DNA from: Desulfarculus sp.
Lineage (GTDB): Bacteria > Desulfobacterota > Desulfarculia > Desulfarculales > Desulfarculaceae
DNA: 64,000 nucleotides
NCBI GenBank assembly: GCA_003605055.1
Contig: QZKP01000053.1
Coordinates: 1 to 64,000 of the forward strand
Reading direction: 5' to 3'
Shown piece after piece: positions 53,922 through 62,027 of the stretch. Position 1 is the stretch's first letter; each line of letters starts with the position of its first letter. The translations under genes and the position numbers were made by a program. Under the pieces are notes generated by a model. That model did not search any database. It saw only the letters and a program-made list of their open reading frames with translations, and was not told the DNA's origin.

Positions 53922-53963
53922 GGTCCTCTCCTCTGAAGGCGGGTGCGCCTATTGGGCGAGGCA

Positions 53964-53989
53964 GGCCCGCCCCAGGGTCGAGGCGGGCC
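53964..53989 (-). terminator. Stem-loop between the Met/Gly-rich gene and the YHS-like gene
   Basis: GGCCCGCC pairs with GGCGGGCC (8 bp, 10-base loop). No T tract follows on the minus strand, so it is more likely an mRNA stabiliser or attenuator within the operon than a full stop. Confidence 0.4.
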
Positions 53990-54004
53990 CGTCGCTATCC
54001 GGTG

Positions 54005-54343
54005 CTACTCCTGGACCGGCGGGGCCTGCTCAGGCCGGGCCGGGGCCGGCAGGGGCCGCTGCTGGGGCTGACCCCAGCCAGGGGCCGGGGCGTTGGGATT
54101 ATAACCCTGGCCCTGGTTGAAGCAGGCGCCGGGGCCGTAACCCTGGCCGTAACCCTGGCCGTAACCGGGGCCGTAGCCTTGGCCGTTGCCGGGGCCCATC
54201 ATCCCATAGCCGCCGCCCATCATGCCGTAGCCGCCGCCATTGCCGCCCCAACCGCCGCCGCCCATCATGGCGAAGCCGGCGCCGGCCAGCAGCAGGGTGG
54301 CGCTCAGGGCCACGGCCACCGCGATTCCCAGGTTCCTTCTCAT
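54005..54343 (-). CDS. Exported Met/Gly/Tyr-rich small protein
   Basis: 112 residues: a signal peptide (1 to about 25, LAGAGFA), then a low-complexity body of MMGGG, GGGYGMM and GQGYGPGYGQ repeats (about 26-75), one Cys (about 76) and a Pro/Gln-rich end. Methionine-rich exported proteins often bind copper or other soft metals. Its sigma54 promoter and place upstream of a YHS-like gene resemble the zraP type of stress-induced periplasmic proteins, but it lacks ZraP's zinc-binding pattern. ATG at 54343 has AAGGAGG upstream. Confidence 0.7.
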   Translation of the reverse strand: MRRNLGIAVAVALSATLLLAGAGFAMMGGGGWGGNGGGYGMMGGGYGMMGPGNGQGYGPGYGQGYGQGYGPGACFNQGQGYNPNAPAPGWGQPQQRPLPAPARPEQAPPVQE

Positions 54344-54386
54344 GTCACGCCTCCTTGGCTGATTAACCTTGTGTTGCCCTCCAGTT

Positions 54387-54404
54387 AAGCAGGAGGCATG
54401 CCAA
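54387..54404 (-). promoter_or_regulatory. Sigma54 promoter of the Met/Gly-rich gene
   Basis: On the minus strand TTGGCATGCCTCCTGCTT matches the sigma54 consensus (TTGGCACG-N4-TTGCW) at all but two positions, with the -24 GG and -12 GC separated by the required 10 bases. It predicts a start near 54378, 35 bases before the ATG at 54343. This fits activation by an NtrC-type regulator. Confidence 0.6.
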
Positions 54405-54739
54405 CCTGTGGCTGTTGCAAGGCTTATCTTATTTTTAACATAATTCCTACTAATTAAATATGCAATACGCGGCCAGGCGCATGGCCAGGGGCAGGGCAAG
54501 GGTGGGTAATACTTTCGCGGTCCGCCTGGGCAGCGGGTGGTTTCTTCGCGGGGGCCAGGGCCCTCGATAGCGTCCCGGTGGCGACCAACCGCCTGGGCCT
54601 GGGCCGCAAGCGCCTCTTGGGCCGGGCGGCGCCGGCCAAGGTCCCGGACGCGCGTCCTGTCTGCTTTCCCTGAAAAAGCTTTTGACAACCTGGCGGAAGC
54701 GTTATTCTTTTTCCGGGCGATCCGCACTGGGAGGCAGGG

Positions 54740-54880
54740 GTGTTCCGAATCCTGTTGGCGCACCGCCAGCCCCGGAACTGGCAGGGCCTGCAAACCCTGC
54801 TCTATGACCGCGGCCTTCGACTACCTGCTGCGGCCCTTCAGCGACCTGGAGGCGGCCATGGCCCCGGGCCTGGGCCGGGC
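54740..54880 (+). pseudogene. Response-regulator receiver remnant
   Basis: A GTG with GGAGGC upstream opens VFRILLAHRQPRNWQGLQTLLYDR, like a receiver N-terminus. In the next frame follows AFDYLLRPFSDLEAAM, like a receiver C-terminus. The frame shifts between them, and about 50 codons with the phospho-acceptor are missing. The tail runs into the convergent cyclase gene. It is a decayed receiver. Confidence 0.5.
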
Positions 54881-54888
54881 GCCTTTTC

Positions 54889-55512
54889 TCAGCCGCGCAA
54901 CAGCAGCCGGGCCGGCGCGCCGTCGGCCCCCAGCACCTTCAGGGGCAGGCAGAATATCTCGTACACCCCGGCCGGCACCTGCAGCAGGTGGGCGCACTCC
55001 ACCACCACCGCCCCGGCCGTGAGCAGCAGGCGGTGCACCGGCGCGCCCGGGTTCTGGTAGCGCTCGATGGAGCAATAGTCAATGCCCACCAGGAGCACTC
55101 CCCGCTGCACCAGGTAGCGGGCCCCGTCCTCGGTCAGGTACACGTAGTCCGGATGGAACTGGGACTCCAACAACAGCGGCCCGTTGTCGGTCTTGATCAA
55201 CACCCGCACGTGGTCCCCCAGGGGGGCCTGCTCCAGGGCCGCCCGGTCTATGCAGGGCCGGCCGCGCAGGTCCAGCACCACCCCCGGCCCCACCAGGCTC
55301 TCCAGGGGGAGTTGGTCCACGGTGGCCCCGCCCTCCAGGTAATGGGCGGGCGGGTCCACGTGGGTGCCCAGGTGGGTGCCCAGGGACATCAGGGCCAGGT
55401 TGAAGGGGTCGCCCTGGGCGGTGCTGAAAAACGGCTCCAGCTTGAAGGGCGGGTCGCCGGGGAAGGTGACCATGCCCTCCTGGATGGTGACCGTGGCGTC
55501 GTAGAGTTTCAT
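54889..55512 (-). CDS. Cyclase-family (kynurenine-formamidase-like) metal hydrolase
   Basis: 207 residues with the family's metal motif SLGTHLGTHVDPPAHYLEGG (HxGTHxDxPxH type) near residues 43-62, and the later GIDYCSIERY. The family hydrolyses amides and lactams, such as N-formylkynurenine or cyclic imides, in the cytoplasm. It follows an AtoE-type permease on the same strand with a terminator between. ATG at 55512 gives the usual start MKLYDATVTIQEG. Confidence 0.82.
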   Translation of the reverse strand: MKLYDATVTIQEGMVTFPGDPPFKLEPFFSTAQGDPFNLALMSLGTHLGTHVDPPAHYLEGGATVDQLPLESLVGPGVVLDLRGRPCIDRAALEQAPLGDHVRVLIKTDNGPLLLESQFHPDYVYLTEDGARYLVQRGVLLVGIDYCSIERYQNPGAPVHRLLLTAGAVVVECAHLLQVPAGVYEIFCLPLKVLGADGAPARLLLRG

Positions 55513-55585
55513 GCCCTTGCTCTCCCGGGGCCGGGCGCCCCCGGCGGTGTGGTCCCGGCCCATTGTAGGCCGGGCCGCGCCCAAG

Positions 55586-55616
55586 AAAAACCCCGGGGAG
55601 CCGCGGCCCCCCGGGG
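55586..55616 (-). terminator. Intrinsic terminator of the AtoE-type gene
   Basis: On the minus strand CCCCGGGG (55616-55609) pairs with CCCCGGGG (55598-55591) across a 10-base loop and is followed by TTTTT (55590-55586). It lies about 42 bases downstream of the AtoE stop. Confidence 0.7.
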
Positions 55617-55657
55617 TGGTTTGGCCCGCCGCCCCCTAGGAGCGGCTCAGGACCCTG

Positions 55658-57082
55658 CTAAATCCAGGGCAGGATCAGGAAGCCGATGGAGGTTACCACG
55701 AAGTAGGCCAGGAAGATGATCATCAGATAGCCCATGATGTCGCGGAAGTTCAGCTTGGCCACGGCCAGCATGGCGATGGCCCAGAAGGGCTGGATCATGT
55801 CGGTCATCATGTCGCCCCAGGCGTAGGCGATGACGGTCTTGTAGGCCGGCAGCCCCAGGGCCTTGCCCGCGGGCAGCAGGTAGGGCGCGGTCATCAGCCA
55901 CTCGCCGCCGCCGGAGGGCACCAGGTAGTTGAGCACGCCGGCGTACCAGTAGGCGAACATGGGGAAGGTGGCCGCGCTGCTGAAGGCCACGAAGGCGTTG
56001 GTCAAGACCTGGGCCAGGTCGGTGTAGGCGATCAGGCCGTAGATGCCGGCGTAGAAGGGGAACTGGATGATGATGCCCCAGACCGCCTTGCCCGCCTCCA
56101 TGGAGGCCATCAAGAAGGACCAGGGCCGCCAGTGGAACAGGATGCCCAGCATCAGGAAGAAGAAGATCACGTTGTTCAGGTTCAGCCAGGCGCCCAGGGG
56201 CTTGCCCACCAGGAAGGTGTACAGGGCCACCGCGCCGCCGGCCGCGATGATGATGTTGAATCCCCACCACCAGTTCAGGAAGTCGGAGAAGGTCTTGGTC
56301 GCGGAGCGCGTGGGCGGCTCATAGAGCTTCAGGCGCTCCATCAGCTCCGGCTGCACCACGTAGGTGTGCTCCGGCGCCGGGTGCATGCGGGCCATCAGCC
56401 AGGTGACCAGGATGATCACCACCGCGGTCAGGATCAGGTTGAAGGGGTGGAAGATGGTCTCACCGGTGGAGATGGGCCCGGCGATCCAGCCCTTGGCAAT
56501 GGCGGACTTGACCAGGGCGTTGCCCGGCGAGGCCATCATCAGGGTGGCCGAGCCGGTGAGACCCGAGTGCCAGGTGCAGCCCAGGCCCAGGTAGGCGGCG
56601 GCCACCAGCAGGCGGTAGTCCACCTTGGGGTTGCGCCGCACGATGAACAGGGCCAGCACCGCGCTGCCGATGATGGACAGGCCCCAGGAGACCCAGGCCG
56701 AGAGAGTGGAGAACAGGGCCATGACCACGATGGCCTGGCCGGGCCTGTCCTGGTTGGGCAGTCTGGCCAGGCCGTCCAGCAGGCGGCGCACCGGCGGCGA
56801 CAGGGCCAGGATGTAGCCGGTCATCATGATCAGACACATCTGCATGGCGAAACCCAGGTAGGCCCAAAAGCCCTTGCCCCAGGCCACCACGCCCCCGTAG
56901 AGACGGTCCTCGATTTTCATCGCGGGCTTGAAGCCCCAGAGCAGGGCCAGGACGTAGGCCACGATGCTCAGGATGAAGACGATGACCAGGGCGTCGGGGA
57001 TCCACCGCTCGGTCCAGCGGGTGAGGGCCTCGCCGGCGCGCGCCAGACCCCCCTCTTTGATTTGGACTTCGTTCGCTGCCAT
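55658..57082 (-). CDS. AtoE/TIGR00366-type short-chain fatty acid permease
   Basis: 474 residues, about 11-12 helices. Segments WIPDALVIVFILSIVAYVLALLWG, GLGCTWHSGLTGSATLMMASPGN and WGIIIQFPFYAGIYGLI are characteristic of the AtoE family of short-chain fatty acid transporters. It likely imports short-chain acids such as butyrate, used by many anaerobes. ATG at 57082 follows GGGAGGAG. It is a single gene with its own terminator. Confidence 0.85.
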   Translation of the reverse strand: MAANEVQIKEGGLARAGEALTRWTERWIPDALVIVFILSIVAYVLALLWGFKPAMKIEDRLYGGVVAWGKGFWAYLGFAMQMCLIMMTGYILALSPPVRRLLDGLARLPNQDRPGQAIVVMALFSTLSAWVSWGLSIIGSAVLALFIVRRNPKVDYRLLVAAAYLGLGCTWHSGLTGSATLMMASPGNALVKSAIAKGWIAGPISTGETIFHPFNLILTAVVIILVTWLMARMHPAPEHTYVVQPELMERLKLYEPPTRSATKTFSDFLNWWWGFNIIIAAGGAVALYTFLVGKPLGAWLNLNNVIFFFLMLGILFHWRPWSFLMASMEAGKAVWGIIIQFPFYAGIYGLIAYTDLAQVLTNAFVAFSSAATFPMFAYWYAGVLNYLVPSGGGEWLMTAPYLLPAGKALGLPAYKTVIAYAWGDMMTDMIQPFWAIAMLAVAKLNFRDIMGYLMIIFLAYFVVTSIGFLILPWI

Positions 57083-57334
57083 ACTTCTCCTCCCTGAAGT
57101 AGACAAAAACCGTTTTCGACGTGCTGGACGCGGACCGGGCTGAGGAGTCACTGCGGAAGCGGGCCCTGTGGGTGCCTTCTCCTTTGCTTAGGGGCTTCCG
57201 ACGGGTGGCGAAGCTGCCGAGCGCCTCCAGGACACACTAGTTACCCTGTTAGTCCGCGAGGCAATATGACTAGCCGCTGTGCTGGGGCGAGATGCGGGCC
57301 CGGGGGCTGGACAATGGTGCGTTATGCTAACGGG

Positions 57335-57368
57335 CCACGGATTGGCAGTCATGGTTTTTAATCCGTGG
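57335..57368. repeat. Inverted repeat CCACGGATT / AATCCGTGG
   Basis: A perfect 9-base inverted repeat (57335-57343 and 57360-57368) with a 16-base spacer lies about 125 bases upstream of the arsR -35. Either a regulator site or a hairpin. Confidence 0.4.
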
Positions 57369-57491
57369 TTTAGCCGCCAAGGTCTTCCATCAGAGCTAAC
57401 CTAGGTTACTTCGTGGACAATTGTCAAGCTCCTTGGGCGCGGGCAACGGGGCCGGCCGGCGGGCATAGTTTCGATTGTTCTAGAAATGTAG

Positions 57492-57520
57492 TTGACAGCC
57501 TGCGGGCCGGCGGATATATT
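57492..57520 (+). promoter_or_regulatory. Strong sigma70 promoter of arsR, apparently leaderless
   Basis: TTGACA (57492-57497), spacer 17, TATATT (57515-57520). Only six bases separate the -10 from the ATG at 57527, so transcription should start at or next to the start codon and give a leaderless mRNA. No ribosome site lies before the ATG. Confidence 0.65.
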
Positions 57521-57526
57521 GAATCC

Positions 57527-57832
57527 ATGAATCTGGAGCTGACGGCCAAGCGGCTCAGCGAAATGGGCCACCCCCTGCGCCTGCGGGCCCTGCGCCTTTT
57601 GATCAAGGCCGGCCCCCGGGGCCTGCCGGTCAACAAGGTGCAGGCCCACCTGGGCATCCCCCAGTCCACCCTGTCCCACCACCTGGCCCGCCTGAAGGCG
57701 GCCGGGCTGATCAGCCAGGAGCGGGAGGGCCCCAGGCTTTACTGCCGGCCCCAGTATCAGGCCCTGCGCCAGGTGCTGGATTTTTTGCTCCAGGACTGCT
57801 GCGCCGGGGTGAGCGGCCTGGAGGAAGAGTAG
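57527..57832 (+). CDS. arsR: ArsR-family regulator with C-terminal Cys pair
   Basis: 101 residues; winged helix LSEMGHPLRLRALRLLIKAG, LPVNKVQAHLGIPQSTLSHHLARLKAAGLISQEREG. It ends LLQDCCAGVSGLEEE, where the Cys pair could bind As(III), as in ArsR proteins whose site is in the C-terminal helix. It is 74 bases upstream of arsM, which it probably represses. The leaderless promoter fixes the start at 57527; a longer frame reaches to 57413 without similarity. Confidence 0.85.
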   Translation: MNLELTAKRLSEMGHPLRLRALRLLIKAGPRGLPVNKVQAHLGIPQSTLSHHLARLKAAGLISQEREGPRLYCRPQYQALRQVLDFLLQDCCAGVSGLEEE

Positions 57833-57906
57833 GGCGGCTGGTTGGCGCCAAAGCGAGACCATTTCAGCCCCGCCCCGGCCCGGGGGCGGCGCGCGAGGAG
57901 ACAGCC

Positions 57907-58710
57907 ATGAGCGAAGGCAGAAATCAGGAGATACTCTCGGCGGTGCGCGATAGATACCGCCAGGCGGCCCAGAGCGGCGGCCCGGCCCCAGCCGGCTGCA
58001 AGCCCAGCGCCTGCTGCGGCGGGGTCGGCCTCAGCCCCCAGCAGATATCCTCGGCCCTGGGCTATTCGGCCCAGGAGATCGCGGCCGCGCCCGAGGGCGC
58101 CAACCTGGGCCTGGGCTGCGGCAACCCCCAGGCCCTGGCCCAGCTAAGGCCCGGCGAGGCGGTGCTGGACCTGGGCTGCGGCGGCGGCTTTGACTGCTTC
58201 CTGGCCGCCCGCCAGGTGGGGCCGCAGGGGCTGGTCATCGGGGTGGACATGACCCCGGAAATGATCGCCCGGGCCCGGGCCAACGCGGCCAAGGTGGAGG
58301 CGGCCAACGTCTCCTTCCGCCTGGGGGAGATCGAGCACCTGCCCGTGGCCGACGCCAGCGTGGACGTGATTATAAGTAACTGCGTGATCAACCTGGCCGC
58401 GGACAAGCGGGCCGTGTACGCCGAGGCCTTCCGGGCCCTGCGGCCCGGGGGACGGCTGGCCGTCAGCGACGTGGTGGCCTTCGCGCCCCTGCCGCCGGAG
58501 ATGAAGCAGGACCTGTCCCTGTGGGCCTCCTGCGCCGCCGGGGCCGAGTTGGAGGGCGATCTGCGGGCCATCCTGGCCGAGGCCGGCTTCAGGGACATCG
58601 CCATCGAGCTCAACCCGGCCAGCGCCGATTTCATCCGCCAGTGGGCGCCGGGCCGGGGCCTGGAGAACCATTTGGCCGCGGCCCGCATCAGCGCGGTCAA
58701 GCCGGCCTGA
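57907..58710 (+). CDS. arsM: Arsenite methyltransferase ArsM
   Basis: 267 residues. The SAM core is VLDLGCGGGFDCFLAARQVG. The three ArsM cysteine positions are kept: ACCGG near the N-terminus, SNCVINLAADK, and WASCAAGA. These bind As(III) for stepwise methylation to volatile arsines in the cytoplasm. ATG follows GAGGAG. Together with the upstream arsR it forms a compact arsenic locus; the Sec peroxiredoxin is convergent 22 bases away. Confidence 0.9.
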   Translation: MSEGRNQEILSAVRDRYRQAAQSGGPAPAGCKPSACCGGVGLSPQQISSALGYSAQEIAAAPEGANLGLGCGNPQALAQLRPGEAVLDLGCGGGFDCFLAARQVGPQGLVIGVDMTPEMIARARANAAKVEAANVSFRLGEIEHLPVADASVDVIISNCVINLAADKRAVYAEAFRALRPGGRLAVSDVVAFAPLPPEMKQDLSLWASCAAGAELEGDLRAILAEAGFRDIAIELNPASADFIRQWAPGRGLENHLAAARISAVKPA

Positions 58711-58732
58711 GGAAACGAGGCCGGGCCCGGCT

Positions 58733-59224
58733 CTACTGCCGGCTGCGGTAATAGCGGATCAGGCTCAGCACCTGCTCCGCGGCCAAACGGCCAATGGGGC
58801 CTGTGCTGTAACAGGCCACCTCGATGGTCCCGCCGGGCCGCAGCACAAAGCCGGTGGCGTGCAGAAACCGCCTCTCCGGCTCGTAGAAGGCGCCTGTGGC
58901 CCGGCTCACCGCCTCGGCGTCCAGGTTGATGCCCATGGGGAAGGCCACCCCGGCCTTGTCGGCCAGCCTCTGCATCCGCTGAGCACTGTCCACCGAAGCC
59001 GCGATGAGTCCGATGTTCTCGGCCTGGAACTGACCCCAGGCCGCCTGATATTCAGCCACCTGCTGATTGCAGAAGGCTCACCAGTGGCCGCGCAAGAAGA
59101 GAATCACCCCGTAGTCGCGGGCCACGAACTCCGGAAGCCGCGCGCGGCCTCCGCCCAGCATCTCCACTTCCAGGGCCGGGAACGCCTGTCCCTGATCCAA
59201 GGCCCTGGATCCCAGATTGGCCAT
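58733..59224 (-). CDS. Peroxiredoxin-like (AhpC/TSA) selenoprotein
   Basis: 163 residues with TGA at 59078-59080 (minus strand) as codon 49: VILFLRGHW-U-AFCNQQVAEYQ. Related Prx-like thioredoxin-fold proteins read FYRGHWCPFC, so Sec replaces the peroxidatic or first redox Cys while Cys52 remains (UxxC). The start at 59224 has AGGAAAGG upstream. The family's Prx core continues (GLIAASVDSAQRMQRLADKAGVAFP). A SECIS-like hairpin lies 12 bases after the UGA. It likely reduces peroxides or disulfides. Prx-like selenoproteins are known, so the reading is safe. Confidence 0.85.
59052..59066 (-). promoter_or_regulatory. Predicted SECIS hairpin of the peroxiredoxin-like selenoprotein
   Basis: On the minus strand TCAGC pairs with GCTGA around the loop AGGTG, 17-21 bases after the UGA. 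The loop is identical to that predicted for the HTH selenoprotein at 23119. Confidence 0.5.
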
Positions 59225-59571
59225 GCCTTTCCTCCCCGGTGCCGCCAGAGCTGGTCATGAGGCCACCACAAAGGCCGGCCGCCCCCGGCCTTACTCGTCG
59301 CCCAGCACCTGGCGCGCGTCTATGACCCGGCCCCTGCCCCCTGCCGGCCCCCTCCCGCACCCGCAGCAGGGCGCCGGACCGCCGGTGCGGGCAAAGGCCT
59401 CCGCGGGCGTGGGCCGGGGAGGACCCGGGCGCAGAGGGGGGACCGTCTCCCTGCTTCTGATTCAGCAGCCTGGTTTTTATAACCATAGTATAATTTAAGT
59501 TAAGCCGGAGGAGGGACCCCCGGCGTCCAGCCCCGTTTTCCGCGGGGCCGCAGTTTCCCGGGAGGAAGCAC
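59225..59571. other. Divergent region between the selenoperoxiredoxin and a lipoprotein gene
   Basis: 347 bases. A GC-rich hairpin AAGGCCGG / CCGGCCTT is at about 59271-59292. A -10-like TATAAT (59489-59494), without a clear -35, precedes the lipoprotein gene. A minus-strand frame ending at 59290 (GDE-stop) with CCGCG has no start codon and no recognised family, so I do not call a gene. Confidence 0.35.
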
Positions 59572-60030
59572 ATGTCGTCGATGCACAAGCGCAGACTGGC
59601 CGCCGGCCTGGCGGTCCTGTTCTGGCTGGCGTCCTTGGCCGCCTGCGGCCAGGTGTTTCTGGACCCCGGACCCAATCCGGCCCGGGTGCAGGTGAAGCTC
59701 CGGGCCCAGGCGCCCGACGGCCTCAAGCAGTCCCCTGGTGAGCGGGTTTACTGGGACTGGGGGCTGTATCTGGTCACCGGCGGCGGCCCCCTGCCCCTGC
59801 TCCAGCCCACCCAGCCCCAGCAGTTCCAGGTCATCAGCGGCGGGAATTCCCTGGTGCGCGACACCGTGTTCCTGGCCCCGACGGGCCAGCGCACCCTGCG
59901 CCTGCTGGTCTCGGGTTACGTTTTCCGAAGCTCGGGCGAGGGGCAGATCGCGGTGACCCTGGTGAGCTATTCCCAAGACTACAAGCTGAACCTGGCCCCG
60001 GGGGGCAGCTACACCATCCAGATCCCCTGA
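59572..60030 (+). CDS. Putative lipoprotein of unknown function
   Basis: 152 residues; lipoprotein signal with lipobox LASLAAC (Cys about 25) after a hydrophobic helix. The mature part is beta-rich without recognised domain (RVQVKLRAQAPDGLKQSPGERVYWDWG, LVSGYVFRSSGEGQIAVTLVSYSQDYKLNL). It would be anchored in the inner or outer membrane by Lgt-type modification. It stands alone with a terminator-like hairpin after it. ATG follows GGGAGGAAGC. Confidence 0.7.
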   Translation: MSSMHKRRLAAGLAVLFWLASLAACGQVFLDPGPNPARVQVKLRAQAPDGLKQSPGERVYWDWGLYLVTGGGPLPLLQPTQPQQFQVISGGNSLVRDTVFLAPTGQRTLRLLVSGYVFRSSGEGQIAVTLVSYSQDYKLNLAPGGSYTIQIP

Positions 60031-60058
60031 GCGCCGGCCGGCGGGCCTGAAAACTGAG

Positions 60059-60093
60059 CCGCCCCGAAGGCGCCTCCGTGCGCTCCGGGGCGG
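60059..60093. terminator. Bidirectional terminator-like hairpin
   Basis: CCGCCCCG (60059-60066) pairs with CGGGGCGG (60086-60093) in the gap between two convergent genes. TTCTG follows on the plus strand and CTCAGTTTTC on the minus strand. Confidence 0.5.
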
Positions 60094-60115
60094 TTCTGCC
60101 TCCGGCGGCCGCGGC

Positions 60116-61357
60116 TCAGTCTTCCTCGGAAAAGCGCAGGCGGGTGTGGCGGATGGTCTCGTAGGTGGAGAAGAAGGCGTCCACCACCAGGGGGTCGAAG
60201 TGCTGGCCCCGCTCCCGGCGGATCAGGTCCAGGACCCGGTCCTCGGGCCAGGGGTCCTTGTACACCCGCCGGGACATGAGGGCGTCGTACACGTCGGCCA
60301 GGCCGGTGATGCGCGCGCTGATGGGTATCTCCTGGCCCTGCTTGCCCGGGCCCGGGTCGGCAACCTCGGCGTAGATGTCGGCCAGGTGGCCCGGGTAGCC
60401 GCTGCCGTCCCAGTGCTCGTGGTGGTTCAGGGCGATCTCCTGGGCCATCTGGTCCATCTCCGAGGTGGACTCCTTGAACAGCCGGGCCCCCACCACCGTG
60501 TGCTGCTTCATGGCCTGGAACTCCTCTTGGTCCAGGCGGCCGGGCTTTTTCAGGATGGCGTCGCTGATGGCCACCTTGCCCACGTCGTGCAGCATGGCCG
60601 CCAGGCGGATCAGGTCCCGGGTCTTGGCCGCCTCCTCCAGGCGCAGGCCCTGGCTCCGCGCCCAGGCCGCGTAGATATCGGCCGAGTAGCCGCCCACCCG
60701 GTTGACGTGGGCCGCGGTCTCCCGGGGGTCGCGCAACTGGGCCATGCGCATGGTGCGCAGGATGATCTCGCGGGTCATGCTGGCCCGCTCCAGGGCGATG
60801 GCCGCCGCGTTGGCGAAGAAGCCGCCCAGCATCTCGTCCATGGGGCTGAAGGGCACCACCGCCCCGCACTCGTCCAGGGCGTTGATGATCTGCAGCACCC
60901 CGATCACCCGCTGTCTGCGAACCATCAGGGGGACCATGAGGATGGAGCGGGTGCGGTAGCCGGACTTGCGGTCGTAGCTCTTATTGAAGCCGTAGGGGGC
61001 CTCGGGCGGTATCTGGTAGGCGTCGGGTATGGAGAGCACCTGGCCGGTGCTGGCCACGAAGCCGGCCAGGGAGGAGTGGTCTATGGGCATGGGGCGCAGG
61101 GTGTAATCCAGGCGCAGATCGGCGCTGCCCTCGAAGAGCTTGTCGTTCTGCATGTAGGTGAAGTGCAGCCGTTTGTCTTTGACCTGGTAGATGGAGCCGG
61201 CCTCGGCCCGCAGGAAGCGGCGGGCCTTGGTCAGTATCTCGTCCAGCAGGAAGTCTTCGTCGTGGGTGCTGACCAGGTCTTGGGTGATGGCGAACAGCTC
61301 CGCCATCACCTCGGCCTGGGTGTCGCCCCCGCGGCGCACGAGTTCCGGAGATTCCAT
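60116..61357 (-). CDS. GAF/HD-GYP cyclic-di-GMP phosphodiesterase-like protein
   Basis: 413 residues. A GAF domain (about 25-190; RFLRAEAGSIYQVKDKRLHFTYMQNDKL) is followed by an HD-GYP domain: AAMLHDVGKVAISDAILKKPGRLDQEEF and HHEHWDGSGYPGHLAD, so both HDxGK and GYP motifs are intact. It should hydrolyse cyclic di-GMP in response to a ligand bound by GAF. The ATG at 61357 has GGGAGAGG upstream; a longer frame upstream is not family-like. Confidence 0.88.
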   Translation of the reverse strand: MESPELVRRGGDTQAEVMAELFAITQDLVSTHDEDFLLDEILTKARRFLRAEAGSIYQVKDKRLHFTYMQNDKLFEGSADLRLDYTLRPMPIDHSSLAGFVASTGQVLSIPDAYQIPPEAPYGFNKSYDRKSGYRTRSILMVPLMVRRQRVIGVLQIINALDECGAVVPFSPMDEMLGGFFANAAAIALERASMTREIILRTMRMAQLRDPRETAAHVNRVGGYSADIYAAWARSQGLRLEEAAKTRDLIRLAAMLHDVGKVAISDAILKKPGRLDQEEFQAMKQHTVVGARLFKESTSEMDQMAQEIALNHHEHWDGSGYPGHLADIYAEVADPGPGKQGQEIPISARITGLADVYDALMSRRVYKDPWPEDRVLDLIRRERGQHFDPLVVDAFFSTYETIRHTRLRFSEED

Positions 61358-61529
61358 ACCTCTCCCAGGATGGTCCGGCTTACTGGAATCCAATAGTAGC
61401 AGATTATCGGCTAGATATAAAATGCCACCTGGCATGGCGGTTTTTTGGCCGCCCGCACAGGCCCGCAGACGGCCGGGGCCGGGGTGTGCTAAGAATAAAA
61501 AAGGAAGGACAATCAGCCGGGAGGCGCGC

Positions 61530-62009
61530 ATGGGCGACAGGGCCAGAACCGCGGTCAAGAGGGCGGGGGCGATGCTGCTCATCCTGGGCCTGCTTTGGGC
61601 CGGGGCGGCCGCGGGGGCCCCGGCCGTGCAGGAGCAGACGGTGTACGTGCCGGTATTTCAGCGGGTGGTGGTGGATGATCGGGGGCGGGAGATGGTGCTG
61701 ACCGCCAAGCTCAACTTGCGCAACACCGATCCCGCCCGCTCCATTGAGGTGCTCTACGTGGCCCAGTACGACAGCAAGGGCCGCCTGCACAAGCAGTACC
61801 TGCCCAAGCCGCTGGCGCTGGGGCCCCTGGCGGTGGAGCGCATCCAGGCCCAGACCGTGCCCGGGGACAGCGGCGGCTGCTTCCTGGTGCGCTGGCGGGG
61901 GCCGGTTGGGGTCAACCCGCCCTTGATGCAGACCATCATGCTGGGCACCGCCGGGCAGCAGGGCATATCCTTCACGGGTGAGGGCCGGCCCCTGGCCCCG
62001 GCCCGCTAG
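61530..62009 (+). CDS. DUF3124-domain exported protein
   Basis: 159 residues: a signal peptide (1 to about 30, AAAGA) and a DUF3124-like beta-sandwich (TVYVPVFQRVVVDDRGREMVLTAKLNLRNTDPARSIEVLYVAQYDSKGR, GGCFLVRWRGPVGVNPPLMQTIMLGTAGQQGISF). The function of this domain is unknown. Followed by a PpsR-type regulator by 18 bases. Confidence 0.75.
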   Translation: MGDRARTAVKRAGAMLLILGLLWAGAAAGAPAVQEQTVYVPVFQRVVVDDRGREMVLTAKLNLRNTDPARSIEVLYVAQYDSKGRLHKQYLPKPLALGPLAVERIQAQTVPGDSGGCFLVRWRGPVGVNPPLMQTIMLGTAGQQGISFTGEGRPLAPAR

Positions 62010-62027
62010 CCGCGGCTGGGGGAGGCC

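Larger units (their letters stand above)
57083..57526. other. Divergent intergenic region between the AtoE-type gene and arsR
   Basis: 444 bases. It holds the arsR promoter at 57492-57520, an inverted repeat at 57335-57368, and a mixed-composition stretch before. I see no gene; the upstream frame extension of arsR to 57413 lacks family similarity. Confidence 0.4.

Noticed and set aside
54537-55022. Plus-strand frame spanning the promoter region and the cyclase 3' end
   Set aside because: Only its central part resembles a receiver; the rest is antisense to the cyclase gene, so it is better treated as a remnant.
59052-59726. Minus-strand frame overlapping the selenoperoxiredoxin start
   Set aside because: Its product is Gly/Arg-rich shadow sequence without family similarity.
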